From contig DUNJ01000088.1 in NCBI GenBank assembly GCA_012839395.1, forward strand, positions 1 to 5,687: a stretch of DNA of 5,687 nt, in the 5' to 3' direction. The translations under genes and the position numbers were made by a program. A model generated the notes under the pieces. That model had not been told where the DNA came from and searched no databases. It saw only the letters and a list, made by a program, of their open reading frames with translations. Shown piece by piece: positions 5,687 through 5,687 of the stretch (the first letter of the stretch is position 1; each line of letters opens with the position of its first letter). The DNA is from Tepidimicrobium sp. GTDB lineage: Bacteria > Bacillota > Clostridia > Tissierellales > Tepidimicrobiaceae.

Positions 5687-5687
5687 A

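Noticed and set aside
5600..5687. Riboswitch-like folding (GTGAT/ATCAC and GCCTAA/TTAGGGC pairings) upstream of the stalk-protein pseudogene
   Set aside because: The same bases encode a clear ComM motif and match no riboswitch consensus I could recall.

Overview
The window looks like a low-GC Firmicute chromosome, probably a Clostridia or Tissierellia-type anaerobe. The evidence is AT-rich sequence, strong GGAGG-type ribosome binding sites, sigma-A promoters, the NiaR/NiaX pair and a 'stalk' (copper amine oxidase N-terminal-like) secreted protein. The lineage is an inference from gene content. Every recognisable gene reads on the minus strand, so transcription runs from the right edge to the left edge. 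The one possible exception is a plus-strand coding remnant near 3160-3320.

Left part (1-1656): the N-terminus of a TetR-family repressor runs off the left edge. Its promoter carries two identical TGACC-N5-GGTCA inverted repeats. Before it lies apeB, an intact M18 aminopeptidase with its own terminator.

Centre (1657-3365): niaR (niacin-responsive repressor) is followed 100 bp later by niaX, a substrate-binding ECF transporter subunit for niacin. A sigma-A promoter lies between them, and its spacer holds a probable NiaR operator. Together they form a niacin-uptake module in which NiaR, when bound to the vitamin, should shut off the importer. Downstream of niaX is decayed sequence: a short ORF broken by a stop, and an open hydrophobic frame.

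Right part (3304-5687): a small coiled-coil gene forms a self-contained unit with its own promoter and terminator. It is followed to the right by a hairpin terminator, a REP-like palindrome and three broken genes in a row: the C-terminal half of an aconitase X (DUF521) protein, a stalk-domain secreted protein with one frameshift and two in-frame amber stops, and a comM fragment that ends abruptly inside its AAA+ domain. This 1.8 kb reads as rearrangement debris, not a working operon.

I found no RNA genes, CRISPR array, transposase or convincing new multi-gene system. The most unusual signals are the 33-bp-phased operators before the TetR gene and the chain of truncated genes on the right.
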